Part shown: piece after piece, positions 23,409 to 33,400 of the stretch
Numbering within the stretch: position 1 is the first letter of the stretch
How the letters are laid out: each line of letters opens with the position of its first letter
DNA from: Agmasoma carcini (nom. nud.)
Taxonomy: Eukaryota; Microsporidia; Thelohaniidae
Direction of reading: 5' to 3'
DNA: 64,000 nucleotides
Assembly: GCA_029232285.1 (NCBI GenBank)
Contig: JAOXFI010000006.1
Location: forward strand, 1-64,000
Notes under the pieces: model-generated
The model's database searches: none
What the model saw: only the letters and a program-made list of their open reading frames with translations
What the model was told of the DNA's origin: nothing
Position numbers and translations under genes: made by a program

Positions 23409-25712
23409 ATGCACGAAGAAGATTTAATATCCATACATAACTATGAATCGCACATAATAAAATATCTAAAACAATTCGGGATCGACACAATCGATTCCTC
23501 TGAATTATCCAAAAAGATAAAGTCTGGAATTACAAAAGATATGTCAAGCTTTCAAATGTCACGCTTTGCAAGTGAGGTAGCTGCTTCTATGGCTGTTAAC
23601 CACTCAGATTACATTAAAATAGCTTCTATTATACTCCTCAAATATCACCATGCGGTTACTCCAAATACCTTTTCAGACAAAATAAAACAAATACACGAAT
23701 ACAGCAAATCAATTCAACCAAAAGTATTGGAACTCGTTGAGAACAACGCTAAACTCATAGATAGCTTCATTGACTACTCTAGAGACTTTAATCACTCTTA
23801 TTTCGCCATACAAACACTCCTAAGATCATATTTATTCCAAATAGACAGTAAAACAATAGAAAGACCACAGGACCTTTTTATGAGAGCCTCAATACAGATG
23901 CATCATGATGACTTTGATAAGGTCAAAGAGACATATGACCTTATCTCAAATGGACTTTATACACACGCAACACCCACCCTTTATAATTCATGTCTTAAAT
24001 ATCCTCAATTAGCTTCATGTTTCATTTATCCTATGTTGGATGATACAATTTCAGGTATATTTGATACCATTAGTAAATCAGCTTTAATATCAAAACATGC
24101 TGGTGGGATTGGCTTAAATGTTCATAATATTAGATCAGAAGGTTCTTCACTTAGTAAAGGTGGTGAATCTAAGGGTTTGATGCCTATATTTAAAATATTA
24201 GAAACCGTCTCAGACTACATCAATCAAGGTGGTAATAAACGTAAGAGTTCTATGGCTATATATTTAGAACCATGGCATGCTGATATATTTTATCTAATTG
24301 ATCTTAGAAAAAATAGTGGACCAGAGGAACTAAGAGCTAGGAATTTGTTTACTGCCCTTTGGGTTAATGATTTATTTATGAAGAGAGTTGAAAGAGATGA
24401 GAATTGGACATTATTTGATCCAAAAATGGCTAAGGGACTATCAGATGTATATGGAGATGAATTTGAGAAATTATATTTAGAGTATGAAGAAAAATTAGAT
24501 GGTAAAGTCATCAAAGCTCAAAATTTGTGGTCAAAGATTATTGAATCTCAAATTGAAACAGGAACACCATATATGTTATACAAGGATGCTTGTAATAAAT
24601 ATAGTAATCATGTTCACCTTGGGACAATAAAGTCGAGTAATCTATGCTGTGAGATTATAGAATATAACTCTCCTGATGAGTTTGCGGTTTGTAATTTAGC
24701 ATCAATTTGTCTACCAAAACATGTGAAGGGTGGTAGTTACGACTATGTTGGTTTGAAGGAGGTTGTTAAGACTGCTGTTTATAATTTGAACAAAGTTATT
24801 GATACAAGCTATTATCCAACCATAGAGTGTGAAAGATCAAATTTTAGACACAGACCGATGGCTATAGGTGTACAAGGACTATCTGATACATTTGTTGAGC
24901 TTGGTTTTCCATTTGATTCAAGTGAAGCTGCATTTGTTAACAAGCTTATATTTGAAACGCTATATTTTGGAGCACTGGAAGCATCTATTGAGATAGCGAA
25001 GAAGGAAGGTGCATATTCTAGTTTTGAAGGATCGTTCCTTTCTAAAGGTATCTTTCATTGGGAGATGTATAATGCTTCAGTTAGTAACATGTGGGATTGG
25101 TCTAAGTTAAGGGAGGATCTTCTTAAGTATGGATCAAGAAATTCTCTTTTGATATCTTTGATGCCAACTGCTGGTACATCACAAATTTTCGGTAATAGTG
25201 AATGTATTGAAGTTCCTATATCTAATATATACACAAGAAGAACATATGCTGGTGATTTCCAAGTTGTAAATGAGTATCTTATGAAGGAATTGATAGCTAT
25301 AAATATGTGGAATAAAGAAATCAAGAATTTGATCATATCACTTGATGGATCTATTCAATCAATACCTGGAATACCACAAAGGATTAAGAATATGTATAAG
25401 ACGGCGTGGGAGATACCGATGAAGGTGATTATTAATATGGCAGCTGACAGACAGGCATTTATTGACCAGTCGCAGTCTCTTAATTTGTTTTTAAGTTCGC
25501 CAACATTGAGTCAAGTTTCATCTATGCATTTCTATGCTTGGAAGAAGAACCTTAAGACGGGTATGTATTATTTGAGGACTAAGCCCCTTGTTACTGCTAT
25601 TAAGTTTACGGTTGATAATGCGTTAGCAAATCAAACATTTACATCGTTACAAGAGCAGGAGAAGGCAAATGATGAAAACGACAATGGATATTGTGAGTCG
25701 TGCACTTGCTAA
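23409..25712 (+). CDS. RNR1: Ribonucleotide reductase large subunit (class Ia)
   Basis: A 767-residue R1 subunit that reduces ribonucleoside diphosphates to deoxy forms together with the small subunit R2 (not in this window). Catalytic residues are present: C204 in LASCF, the radical-site triad N411-L-C413-C-E415 in SSNLCCEIIEY, and the partner redox cysteine C428 in FAVCNLAS. PMAIGVQGLSDTFVELGFPF, MPTAGTSQIFGNSE, SNIYTRRT and MYYLRTKP are classic signatures. The C-terminus ends CESCTC, the mobile redox tail. The N-terminal ATP cone is eroded: the usual 'VIKRDGRxExVxFDKI' strand is missing and the domain begins with ESHIIKYLKQFG, while the later MSRFASEVAASMAVNHSDY helix is kept. Allosteric activity control may therefore be altered. 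Confidence 0.96.
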   Translation: MHEEDLISIHNYESHIIKYLKQFGIDTIDSSELSKKIKSGITKDMSSFQMSRFASEVAASMAVNHSDYIKIASIILLKYHHAVTPNTFSDKIKQIHEYSKSIQPKVLELVENNAKLIDSFIDYSRDFNHSYFAIQTLLRSYLFQIDSKTIERPQDLFMRASIQMHHDDFDKVKETYDLISNGLYTHATPTLYNSCLKYPQLASCFIYPMLDDTISGIFDTISKSALISKHAGGIGLNVHNIRSEGSSLSKGGESKGLMPIFKILETVSDYINQGGNKRKSSMAIYLEPWHADIFYLIDLRKNSGPEELRARNLFTALWVNDLFMKRVERDENWTLFDPKMAKGLSDVYGDEFEKLYLEYEEKLDGKVIKAQNLWSKIIESQIETGTPYMLYKDACNKYSNHVHLGTIKSSNLCCEIIEYNSPDEFAVCNLASICLPKHVKGGSYDYVGLKEVVKTAVYNLNKVIDTSYYPTIECERSNFRHRPMAIGVQGLSDTFVELGFPFDSSEAAFVNKLIFETLYFGALEASIEIAKKEGAYSSFEGSFLSKGIFHWEMYNASVSNMWDWSKLREDLLKYGSRNSLLISLMPTAGTSQIFGNSECIEVPISNIYTRRTYAGDFQVVNEYLMKELIAINMWNKEIKNLIISLDGSIQSIPGIPQRIKNMYKTAWEIPMKVIINMAADRQAFIDQSQSLNLFLSSPTLSQVSSMHFYAWKKNLKTGMYYLRTKPLVTAIKFTVDNALANQTFTSLQEQEKANDENDNGYCESCTC

Positions 25713-26364
25713 TAAAATTTTTAATTAATCATTTTAATTGTCTAAATCAGATTTTATTTTAAAAAATTGCTAATATTGTTTTTTATATATTATTTCAATA
25801 TAAAAATTATTTAATGCATTTTTGTGATAATGTAGAATCATTTTACTTATAAACAGATTGTACTGGTTTTAATAAGAGATAAATGACATGGTTAAGTTAT
25901 AAATGAAATCATTTATAAATTTTGTGGATTGTTTCAATTTTTTATATAAATGTCAATTTTTGTGATTTTACATAATTTTATAAAATTCAAACAACATCAA
26001 TTGAGTTATAAACTATTAATTAAAGGATAATAATAAGCTTGCCTTGTTAAGAGATAAACATATTTAATATATAAATAAATACAAGTCATGTTTCAAAAAA
26101 TCAATATATCAAATATTTATATTTCATTTACTAACAAATTAAACTATTTTATCCAAATTTTGTGGTTTTATTGATATAAATTTATTCAGTTTAACTTACA
26201 TAATCGCTTCATATTGAGCCATCCATTTTGTTTTATTTATTTGATTTGCATAAATATTCATATTATGTAAATTTTTAATATAAAAATAAATTATTATTTT
26301 AACAATGAAATCAATTGTTTAATAAATGATGAAAAAAAATTTCTTAAATTAAATTAACAGTTTT
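25713..26364. other. Spacer between RNR1 and small ORF 1
   Basis: About 650 AT-rich bases between converging genes. No gene seen. Confidence 0.5.
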
Positions 26365-26673
26365 TCATTCAATAATATTTGGAAGAGGATTCATTCTTAA
26401 ACTCTTATTCATTTTATGTTTAGTTTGAGTATTTTTAATAGGTTTTTCTTGTTCATTATCTTTATACTTATCAATAATGTTAGTTAATTCCTCATAAATA
26501 TCATCAAAGTCTATTATAGAGTTTCTTTGGGGTTCAATTTGTTCAATAATATCTTTTTTTGGTGTTTCTTCTTTTAGATATTCATGCATAACAATTACAT
26601 TTGGTCTTTTTATTTCCTTTTTATTTAAGCATTTAAATAAAACATTAAAGATTGATAAAAAATTAGATCCCAT
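26365..26673 (-). CDS. Small protein of unknown function, paralog 1
   Basis: A 102-residue protein, MGSNFLSIFNVLFKCLNKKE at its start, hydrophobic for about 16 residues and then acidic and lysine-rich to the end (FDDIYEELTNIIDKYKDNEQ, then NPLPNIIE). It is clearly paralogous to the protein at 29234-29557: SNxLSIFxVLxKxxNK at the start, DDxYxxxxxIxDKY near residues 65-80, and an NPxP tail line up. Conservation of both ends while the middle drifts argues that it is or was a real protein. I do not know the family; no cleavable signal peptide or catalytic motif is evident. AAATTT occurs about 17 bases upstream of the ATG. A GGTCA satellite lies 135 bases upstream. Confidence 0.6.
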   Translation of the reverse strand: MGSNFLSIFNVLFKCLNKKEIKRPNVIVMHEYLKEETPKKDIIEQIEPQRNSIIDFDDIYEELTNIIDKYKDNEQEKPIKNTQTKHKMNKSLRMNPLPNIIE

Positions 26674-26808
26674 AAATAAAATTAAATTTTTATTTAAATA
26701 TTAAAAATTTAATCAATGTCATTTAATATTGATTTTTGATTAAAAATATGTTTTATTTAATTATGTTGTTTTTGTTTTATAACACAATTTCATAATTTAA
26801 CCTTATCT
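26674..26808. other. Leader between small ORF 1 and its satellite
   Basis: AT-rich 135 bases. The part near 26748-26800 resembles the matching leader near 29797-29844, so the duplication includes it. Confidence 0.5.
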
Positions 26809-27131
26809 AGGTCTAGGTCAGTCATGGTTAGTCAGGTCATGATCAATCATGGTTAGTCAGGTCATGGTCGGTCAGGTTAGTCAGGTTAGTCAGGTCAGGC
26901 ATGGTCAGTCAAGTCAGGTCAGTCATAGTCAGTCATAGTCAGTCAACTCAGGTCAGTCATAGTCAGTCAACTCAGGTTAGTCAGGTTAGTCAGGTTAGTC
27001 AGGTCAGTCAGGTCAGTCAAGTCAGGTCAGTCATAGTCAGTCATAGTCAGTCAAGTCAGGTCAGTCAAGTCAAGTCAGGTCAGTCAAGTCAAGTCAGGTC
27101 AGTCAAGTCAAGTCAGGTCAGTCAGGTCAAC
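26809..27131. repeat. GGTCA/GTCA satellite array 1
   Basis: About 320 bases made almost entirely of the pentamer/tetramer words GGTCA, GTCA, AGTCA and TAGTCA in higher-order combinations (for example GGTCAGTCATAGTCAGTCA). One strand is G, T, C and A in near-equal amounts, in contrast to the AT-rich genome around it. The plus-strand open frame here (V-S-Q-V-S-Q repeats) is a by-product of a repeat without stops. A closely related array lies at 29845-30240. Confidence 0.95.
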
Positions 27132-27418
27132 GCTTGAAGATATATTTTATAAATGTTATAGTAAAAATTATATTTTAATCTTTTTCCATAATTTATTAAA
27201 TACTTTTTTAGCGCCTTGATTATATCACACGGGGTAAGAAATTAATAATTTTGGGAAAAAATGTTTTTTTACAATGTTAAATTATTTCATATAAAACCAT
27301 TTATGACGGTAATTACTTATGTAGTTGTTATTGAATATGAATATATTTGATAAATATGTACTGGATTAGTAACACTTTAAGTATAAATGCTGACAACATT
27401 AGAGGATTTTGTTTTATA
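27132..27418. other. Spacer between satellite 1 and Tc1
   Basis: AT-rich, no gene. It begins with GATATATTTT just after the array, a string also found right of array 2. Confidence 0.4.
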
Positions 27419-28432
27419 CAGGGGTTTAAACCTAAAAATAAAATATTTGTAAACAAAAATATTCAATAATCTGTATGCGCACCTTCTAATTTATGACAAT
27501 CAAATATCCTGTTTTTATACTTAATATTGGTTTTTAGAAAGCTTTAACATCGATTTTATACCATTTTTCTTGTACCTTGGACCATAACTCTTGATCTTTT
27601 TTGCCCTAAAACCAGCTAATTTTTGCTTGATTATCGCCCAAATGTTTTCAATTTAGTAAATATGAAGATAATCTTTAGTGTTTATGAGGAAATATAAATA
27701 GTTATTACTTTGATTTGTGTTTTAGATCATTGTCATACTGAAAAAAAATATTTTGTTAAAATATATAATTATTGACCTACATTCATCCTATTAGTTATTA
27801 AAACTATTTACTTACACCTTTCTAACTAAAACACCCCAAACCATATTTTTCCTTCCACCAAATTTAACAATCGAAATTTATTTTTTTCAATTCATTTCTC
27901 TTATCTTACGCTCGCAATATCGTTTATTAAATAGATTTAGTTGATAAAGTAAGATATCATCACTGAATATCACATTTTTCTTGTAATATAACATCCTCTA
28001 GATTATATGATTTTTTTATTTGAAGAAAAGAAAAAGGATAAGTTCATGTTAAAGATTTTTATTTTGGTTATTGATAATTTCTTTTTTAATACCACAGAAG
28101 CTAATGTTGTTTTTATTTAATATTTTTGTCCTTATCGGTAAACTTTTAGGATGTTCCTGTATCTTGTCTATCGTAGACTTTGGTTTGTCCATTTTTGTTG
28201 TAATTAAACATATATTGTAGCCTTGATCCAGATTAGAAATAAAACAACCTTTATCAATTTCTACATATGATTAAAATTGAGCAAAATATTTATTAGAAAG
28301 GAAATGTTTTTGTCTCATTTTCTTTTGACAATTCATGTAATTTTTTTAAAAACGAGAATTGATATAAACTATTATTTATATCAAATATTGTATTATAAAT
28401 TTAATTCTTTAAGATTTTTATTTACACCCTTG
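27419..28432 (-). mobile_element. Degenerate Tc1/mariner element (family 2)
   Basis: The left end reads CAGGGGTTTAAACCTAAAAA after a TA. The right end, inverted, reads CAAGGGTGTAAATAAAAATC. On the minus strand YDNDLKHKSK near 27743-27714 matches the second catalytic D box 'DNDPKHxSK'. A stretch near 27660-27600 reads ENIWAIIKQK-like after frame correction ('NPIENIWxxIK'), followed by the GIKSML stretch also seen at 22560. The frame is broken. About 1 kb long. Confidence 0.75.
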
Positions 28433-28454
28433 TTTTGGTAATAAAGATTTTTTG

Positions 28455-28762
28455 ACACGCTATAGGATTCACTTGTTGCTTCTAATACGGTAGAGATTGA
28501 TGAAACATTTTTATCAAAGAAACGAAAATAAGAAAATGTTCAATTAAACAGCAATAGATATTTGGCACGGTTGAAATAAATAATGGTAAACTGCTATAAA
28601 GAAGGTGGAATGTATTAAATTCAATTATAAATTCTCTTATAATTGAAAATGTTATGAGTGGTTGTTGACGAGTTTTTATGAAGAAGAATATAATCAGAAA
28701 TCGGTCAATCATTTATTAAATGTTTTCACCTGATAAGTTCATATTCAAATAATTGAAGGGCT
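28455..28762 (+). mobile_element. Degenerate Merlin transposase fragment, copy 2
   Basis: VEIDETFLSKKRK (28489-28527) is the catalytic 'VEIDExxFxxRKY' box. NNGKLL near 28580 follows the position of 'FGGIE'. YNQKSVNHLLNVF near 28690-28726 matches 'HKTVNHSxNF'. HIQIIEG (28739-28759) matches 'HTQxIE'. The middle is deleted and frames are broken. It directly follows the Tc1 element at 27419-28432. The opposite-strand open frame here is a shadow. Confidence 0.75.
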
Positions 28763-28867
28763 TAAGTATAATAGAAATAGATCGTTAACAAAGAACTAAA
28801 GAAAAATGATAAAACGTTATCCAACATTTGTTTCTATGATTTACTTCTAACAATAAATAAATGATCA
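28763..28867. other. Short AT-rich spacer
   Basis: Nothing recognised. Confidence 0.4.
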
Positions 28868-28870
28868 AAA

Positions 28871-29030
28871 ATATTTCATTTACGAATTTTTATATACATG
28901 AAATAAAGCCTTGAAAATGGTTGATTTCTAACTATAAATAACATTCTAAAATATTTCATTTACGAATTTTTATATACATGAAATAAAGCCTTGAAAATGG
29001 TTAATTTCTAACTATAAATAACATTCTAAA
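28871..29030. repeat. 80-bp tandem duplication
   Basis: Two adjacent copies of an 80-bp unit starting ATATTTCATTTACGAATTTT (28871 and 28951) differ at only one or two bases. This near identity in otherwise decayed DNA points to a recent duplication. Confidence 0.92.
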
Positions 29031-29233
29031 ACATACAATTTCTATAAATTTTAATATTTTTGATACATTAATAGTTGTGGGTTATTTTCAAACCATCTAT
29101 ACATATATAAATATATAAAATACAAAAGAATTTTATATGTTGCCTTATTATACTTGACTTCATGTAATAGAATATTACAATACACTATCAATGTAATATA
29201 TTTCTTAAAATATAAAAAGAATTATAAGATTTT
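29031..29233. other. AT-rich spacer
   Basis: Nothing recognised; lies past the 3' end of small ORF 2. Confidence 0.4.
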
Positions 29234-29557
29234 TTATTCAGAGCTGTTTATAGGAGGATTAGGTTTCAAGTCTTTATTTTCAGTTTGATTATTAGTTGTA
29301 TATTTATCAAAAATAAAATCTATTGATTTGTACATATCATCAACGTTTGTTAAAGGTACTCTTTTTTCACTTTCTTCTTCTTTTTGTGATGATTCATCAT
29401 TTGGTGATACCTCATTTGATACCTCATCATGTGAATTCAGACATAGTAAATCATTATTTGAAGATTCACCAACGTTAACTGTTTTTATAACCTTTTCCTT
29501 ATTTTTATTAAACCATTTAGATAAAACACTAAAGATTGATAATAAATTTGATCTCAT
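29234..29557 (-). CDS. Small protein of unknown function, paralog 2
   Basis: A 107-residue paralog of the protein at 26365-26673. It begins MRSNLLSIFSVLSKWFNKN, then has an acidic serine-rich centre (NEVSPNDESSQKEEESEKR). VDDMYKSIDFIFDKY near residues 72-86 matches the conserved box of its partner, and the tail is NPPINSSE. Both genes read on the minus strand and have the same upstream order: short AT leader, then GTCA satellite. The leader just before the ATG, AAATAAAATTA on the opposite strand, is the same in both. No known domain recognised. Divergence of the centre with conserved ends suggests two working copies rather than a fresh duplicate. Confidence 0.6.
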   Translation of the reverse strand: MRSNLLSIFSVLSKWFNKNKEKVIKTVNVGESSNNDLLCLNSHDEVSNEVSPNDESSQKEEESEKRVPLTNVDDMYKSIDFIFDKYTTNNQTENKDLKPNPPINSSE

Positions 29558-29844
29558 AAATAAAATTACTTTTTTATTTATATATTGAAATTTTAATCAA
29601 TTTCATTTAATATTTATCATAAACTAAAATATTTATTTGTTTATATTAAATTTTAATCAATTCATTTAATATTTATTTGTTTATATTAAGATTTAATATA
29701 AACAAATAAAACTATAAATATGAAAACTACCATTCGCATCAATTCAATAATTCTAAAAGGTAAGAAGATCAGAAAGAAACAATATTATAAATAATCAACC
29801 CATTTTAATTTGTGTTATTTTTGCTTTATAATTAAACGTTAACT
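29558..29844. other. Leader between small ORF 2 and its satellite
   Basis: About 290 AT-rich bases. An internal direct repeat around TTTAATCAATTTCATTTAATATTTAT is present near 29591 and 29650, which explains the greater length compared with leader 1. Confidence 0.5.
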
Positions 29845-30240
29845 GTGATCGGATGGTGTAGTGGTCAGATAGTGATGATCAGGTCATAGTCTGATGGTCA
29901 GTCATGGTCATATCAGGTCAGTCAGGTCAGTCAGGTCAGTCAGATATGGTCAGGTCATGGTCAGATAGTGATGATCAGGTCATAGTCTGATGGTCAGTCA
30001 TAGTCAGCCATGGTCATAGTCAGGTCATGGTCATAGTCAGGTCATAGTCAGTCAGGTCGGTCAGATATGGTCAGGTCATAGTCAGATAGTGATGATCAGG
30101 TCATAGTCTGATGGTCAGTCATAGTCAGCCATGGTCATATCAGGTCAGTCAGGTCGGTCAGATATGGTCAGGTCATAGTCAGGTCACAGTCGGTCATAGT
30201 CAGGTCATGGTCAGGTCATAGTCGATCATGTGGTCAGGTA
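29845..30240. repeat. GGTCA/GTCA satellite array 2
   Basis: About 400 bases of GGTCA, GTCA, TAGTCA and ATGGTCA words, with a longer higher-order unit (GGTCAGATAGTGATGATCAG) occurring three times near 29870, 29960 and 30080. Less regular than array 1 but clearly the same word set. Confidence 0.95.
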
Positions 30241-30490
30241 AAGGTTTTATGATATATTTTTAAAATATTTCTTACAACTTTATCAATTCTTAAATATTCA
30301 TCTAACCTATTATTACTGATCATATAACATTAAGTATATACACAAACCTCTAATCCTTAGTTTATATACAAACATTTACAATTATTATAGCACAAATATA
30401 AAAATATTTAGCTTGAGGGTAATTCCTTGTGTTCTGTTATTACCTTCAAACTAAATATTTATTTAAAAACAAACAAATTAAATTAATTTT
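30241..30490. other. Spacer before PRP8 3' end
   Basis: AT-rich, no gene. It begins with a TATGATATATTTTT string matching the flank of array 1. Confidence 0.4.
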
Positions 30491-33400
30491 TTATATATTT
30501 TTGGTAGATTTAATAAAATCATCAAATTTTTGACTCACTGCTTTCCTTGTAACAAAATCTTCCTTTGTTTTTTCATATAATTTTATCTTACCTAATTCTT
30601 CTGTTAAATACCACTCCATTTTACAATTCGTTCCTTTCTTCATAGTTTTAACAACAATTTCATCATTTAGAATTATTTGCATTCCTTCCCAATTTTCTTC
30701 TTCTTCATAAGAAATTATTCCTATCACTTCTAAAAATAATTCATGTGATCTTTCCTTAGGTATTACCAATACCTCAAACGGTTTTAAACTTATTACATAT
30801 ATTTTATATTCAACTAAACCTGTAAAACATCTCATACAAAATTTTACAACATTTATAGGTATTAAAACACCATTTTCACCATTTTTAACAATTTTTCCAT
30901 GATTTTGATAATAATTTATCATTTTTGAATACCAAGTCGATAAAACTGACCTATTTTTAAATTCTACACTATTTCTAACACTTCCTGTTAATCCATTCTT
31001 ATTTTCAATCAACCTTTTGATATTTAATGCAATATCATCCCAATTATCACTATTTTCATCATAAATAGACGGTTTTACTATTTTAAGCTTAATACCATGC
31101 AATATCACTCTCATTCTGTTAAAATTTGTTGATTTTGAATCACATTTTCTATAAAGATTTTGTATTTTTTTATTTTCTTTAAGAATATGTAAATTTATAT
31201 CAATAGGGTTGATTTTAAAATTTAAATTAGATAATTGCGTGCTTGTGAAATTAAAAAATTCCTTTTCTACTCCAAAACTATCCAAATTAAGATCATTAGC
31301 TTTTTTTTCTAGAAAATTAAAAGCTTTTGAAAATCTATTAATTTTTTTGTGATCAAATATTGAAAATTGATATAAATTACCAGTTTTAACATCAAATAGA
31401 AAACATAAATCATTATAAAGCTCAACAATCGCATCAACATTCAACAATTCTATTTCAGTAAGCATATCTGACATATCATCTATGTCTAATATTCTTCTTA
31501 TTCTTTCTCTCATAATATTAATCAAATAATTTTTATCTATGAAACGAGTAAGAGCATCTTCAAATTGCTTATATCCATCAATGTGTTGTTTTCCTGTTAT
31601 ACAAACACCCCCATAACACAAATCAACATCAATTCTAACACCATCACCACTTTCTAACTTTCTATCAGCATAGCAACACCACATAACATTCAAATAAATT
31701 TTCTTTTTACATACAAATTGTTCACGAGAATTATAATTATTTCCATTTACAACCTCAAAATCTTTCAAATAACTTCCAATTAAGTTAATTATTTCTGTTT
31801 CAATCCTTTCATACAGACGTGATCTAAATACTTGAACATAGCACAATTTAAGGCTTGATAGCTTACCATACATTTCTATATTTGTATGTTCTACCTTAGT
31901 TTTGAATCCAATGTATACATTTGAGGTATTAAGCACTGGAGACCACCACAAAATAAACATTCTATTTGATATTTTTTCATATCCTTTTTTTATATTTCTG
32001 TTCACTATTGATTTTTTTGTAAATAAATTTTTATATTCAATTTTAGTACAAGGGAAGAGTGTTTTTTCAAGTATTTTAGACGAACCACCATAAAAATGAT
32101 GTACTTTATCAAAATAAGCATCTTTGAACATATTTTCATTAACAATCTTAGGCAAATAATTCTTTCTTGTGTATTTTTTATAATATTCATCACATTTGTA
32201 GTGATATTTTGGTGTGATAAAATCATTTATAAAGTTTGATGAGTACATTCCTAGTCCACCTAATTCTCTACTACAGTAGAACATCTCATCATGAAATCTG
32301 ACAGGCATTTTTGAGTTAATACCCCTTTTTATATTATCTTTAACTATCCTTTCACCATCTTTGATACAATCAAAACATCCAAATTCAATATAAAATTTGA
32401 GAAAAAGATTATTCCATTTATTTGAAATATCTAAAAAATTCGAATCTTTAGGAAAATTAAGGCTGTTTAAGAATTCACTTATAACAACCTTAGAAGGTGC
32501 ATAGGTTAAGTCTGTAGGTGACTTAAAATGTACGTGATATGATTCATATACAAATCTACTGTTAGTCGTAAGAGTGAATGTGTTAACCACTCTCAATTTA
32601 CCAAACATTGAATCCATACTGTGATCAACCCCTCTACCAATTATATATATTTTATTTCTTATCCTCTGTAATATTTCAACATTAGAAAATATAATTTTAT
32701 CTAAAATCAATAACCATATTTTATATATAAAAGGTGCAAAGGCCAATCCTTTAATAACACCAATATTATTATTATATTCCATATCTTTATACTTGATTTT
32801 ACAATTAATTCTAGAAATAACATAATCAACCAAAACAGGATCAATAAATATTTTAAGAACCCTCGTAAGGATGTTAATATCAATATTTTGTTCAAAATCA
32901 ACAATTTCATAAACCTTAATATCTTTGCTTAACCCCTTTTCTAACATATAAGAAATATCATTCGTACTTTTAACATATTTTGGTGATATTTCAACAAGAT
33001 GATCCTCTAAATAGTCATTAATATACTCATCAACATCATTATCATCTCTATCAATATCATAATATAAACAAAAACCTTTATCTTGTTTTACTTTAAGTCC
33101 ATAATCTTTAAATACACGCTTAGTAAAAATTATCTTACCAAATTCAATGTTTTTAGGGAGTTCAATTTTATAATTTTCAAATATTTTTCTTGCAATTAGA
33201 TAAAAACTTACAGCCTTTTCTATATCAGGTACTGATGATAAATATAAATTTTGTCTTTTCTTCTCATCCTTAACATATATTCTAGCCATCTTACCCAATT
33301 GTTTCTTATCCAACCTTTTTGACTTGATATTGGCACACCTTATATAAATTTTTGATCTAAAATCAATCATTTTCTTAAATTCATCATGGATCATTGGCTT

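Noticed and set aside
26809..27131. CRISPR-like appearance of the GTCA arrays
   Set aside because: There are no unique spacers between repeats, and the genome is eukaryotic. It is a simple-sequence satellite.
26901..27137. Open frame of 78 codons reading V-S-Q repeats
   Set aside because: It is only the GGTCA/GTCA satellite translated in a frame lacking stops.
28482..28712. 76-codon minus-strand frame
   Set aside because: It is the antisense shadow of a Merlin transposase remnant readable on the plus strand.
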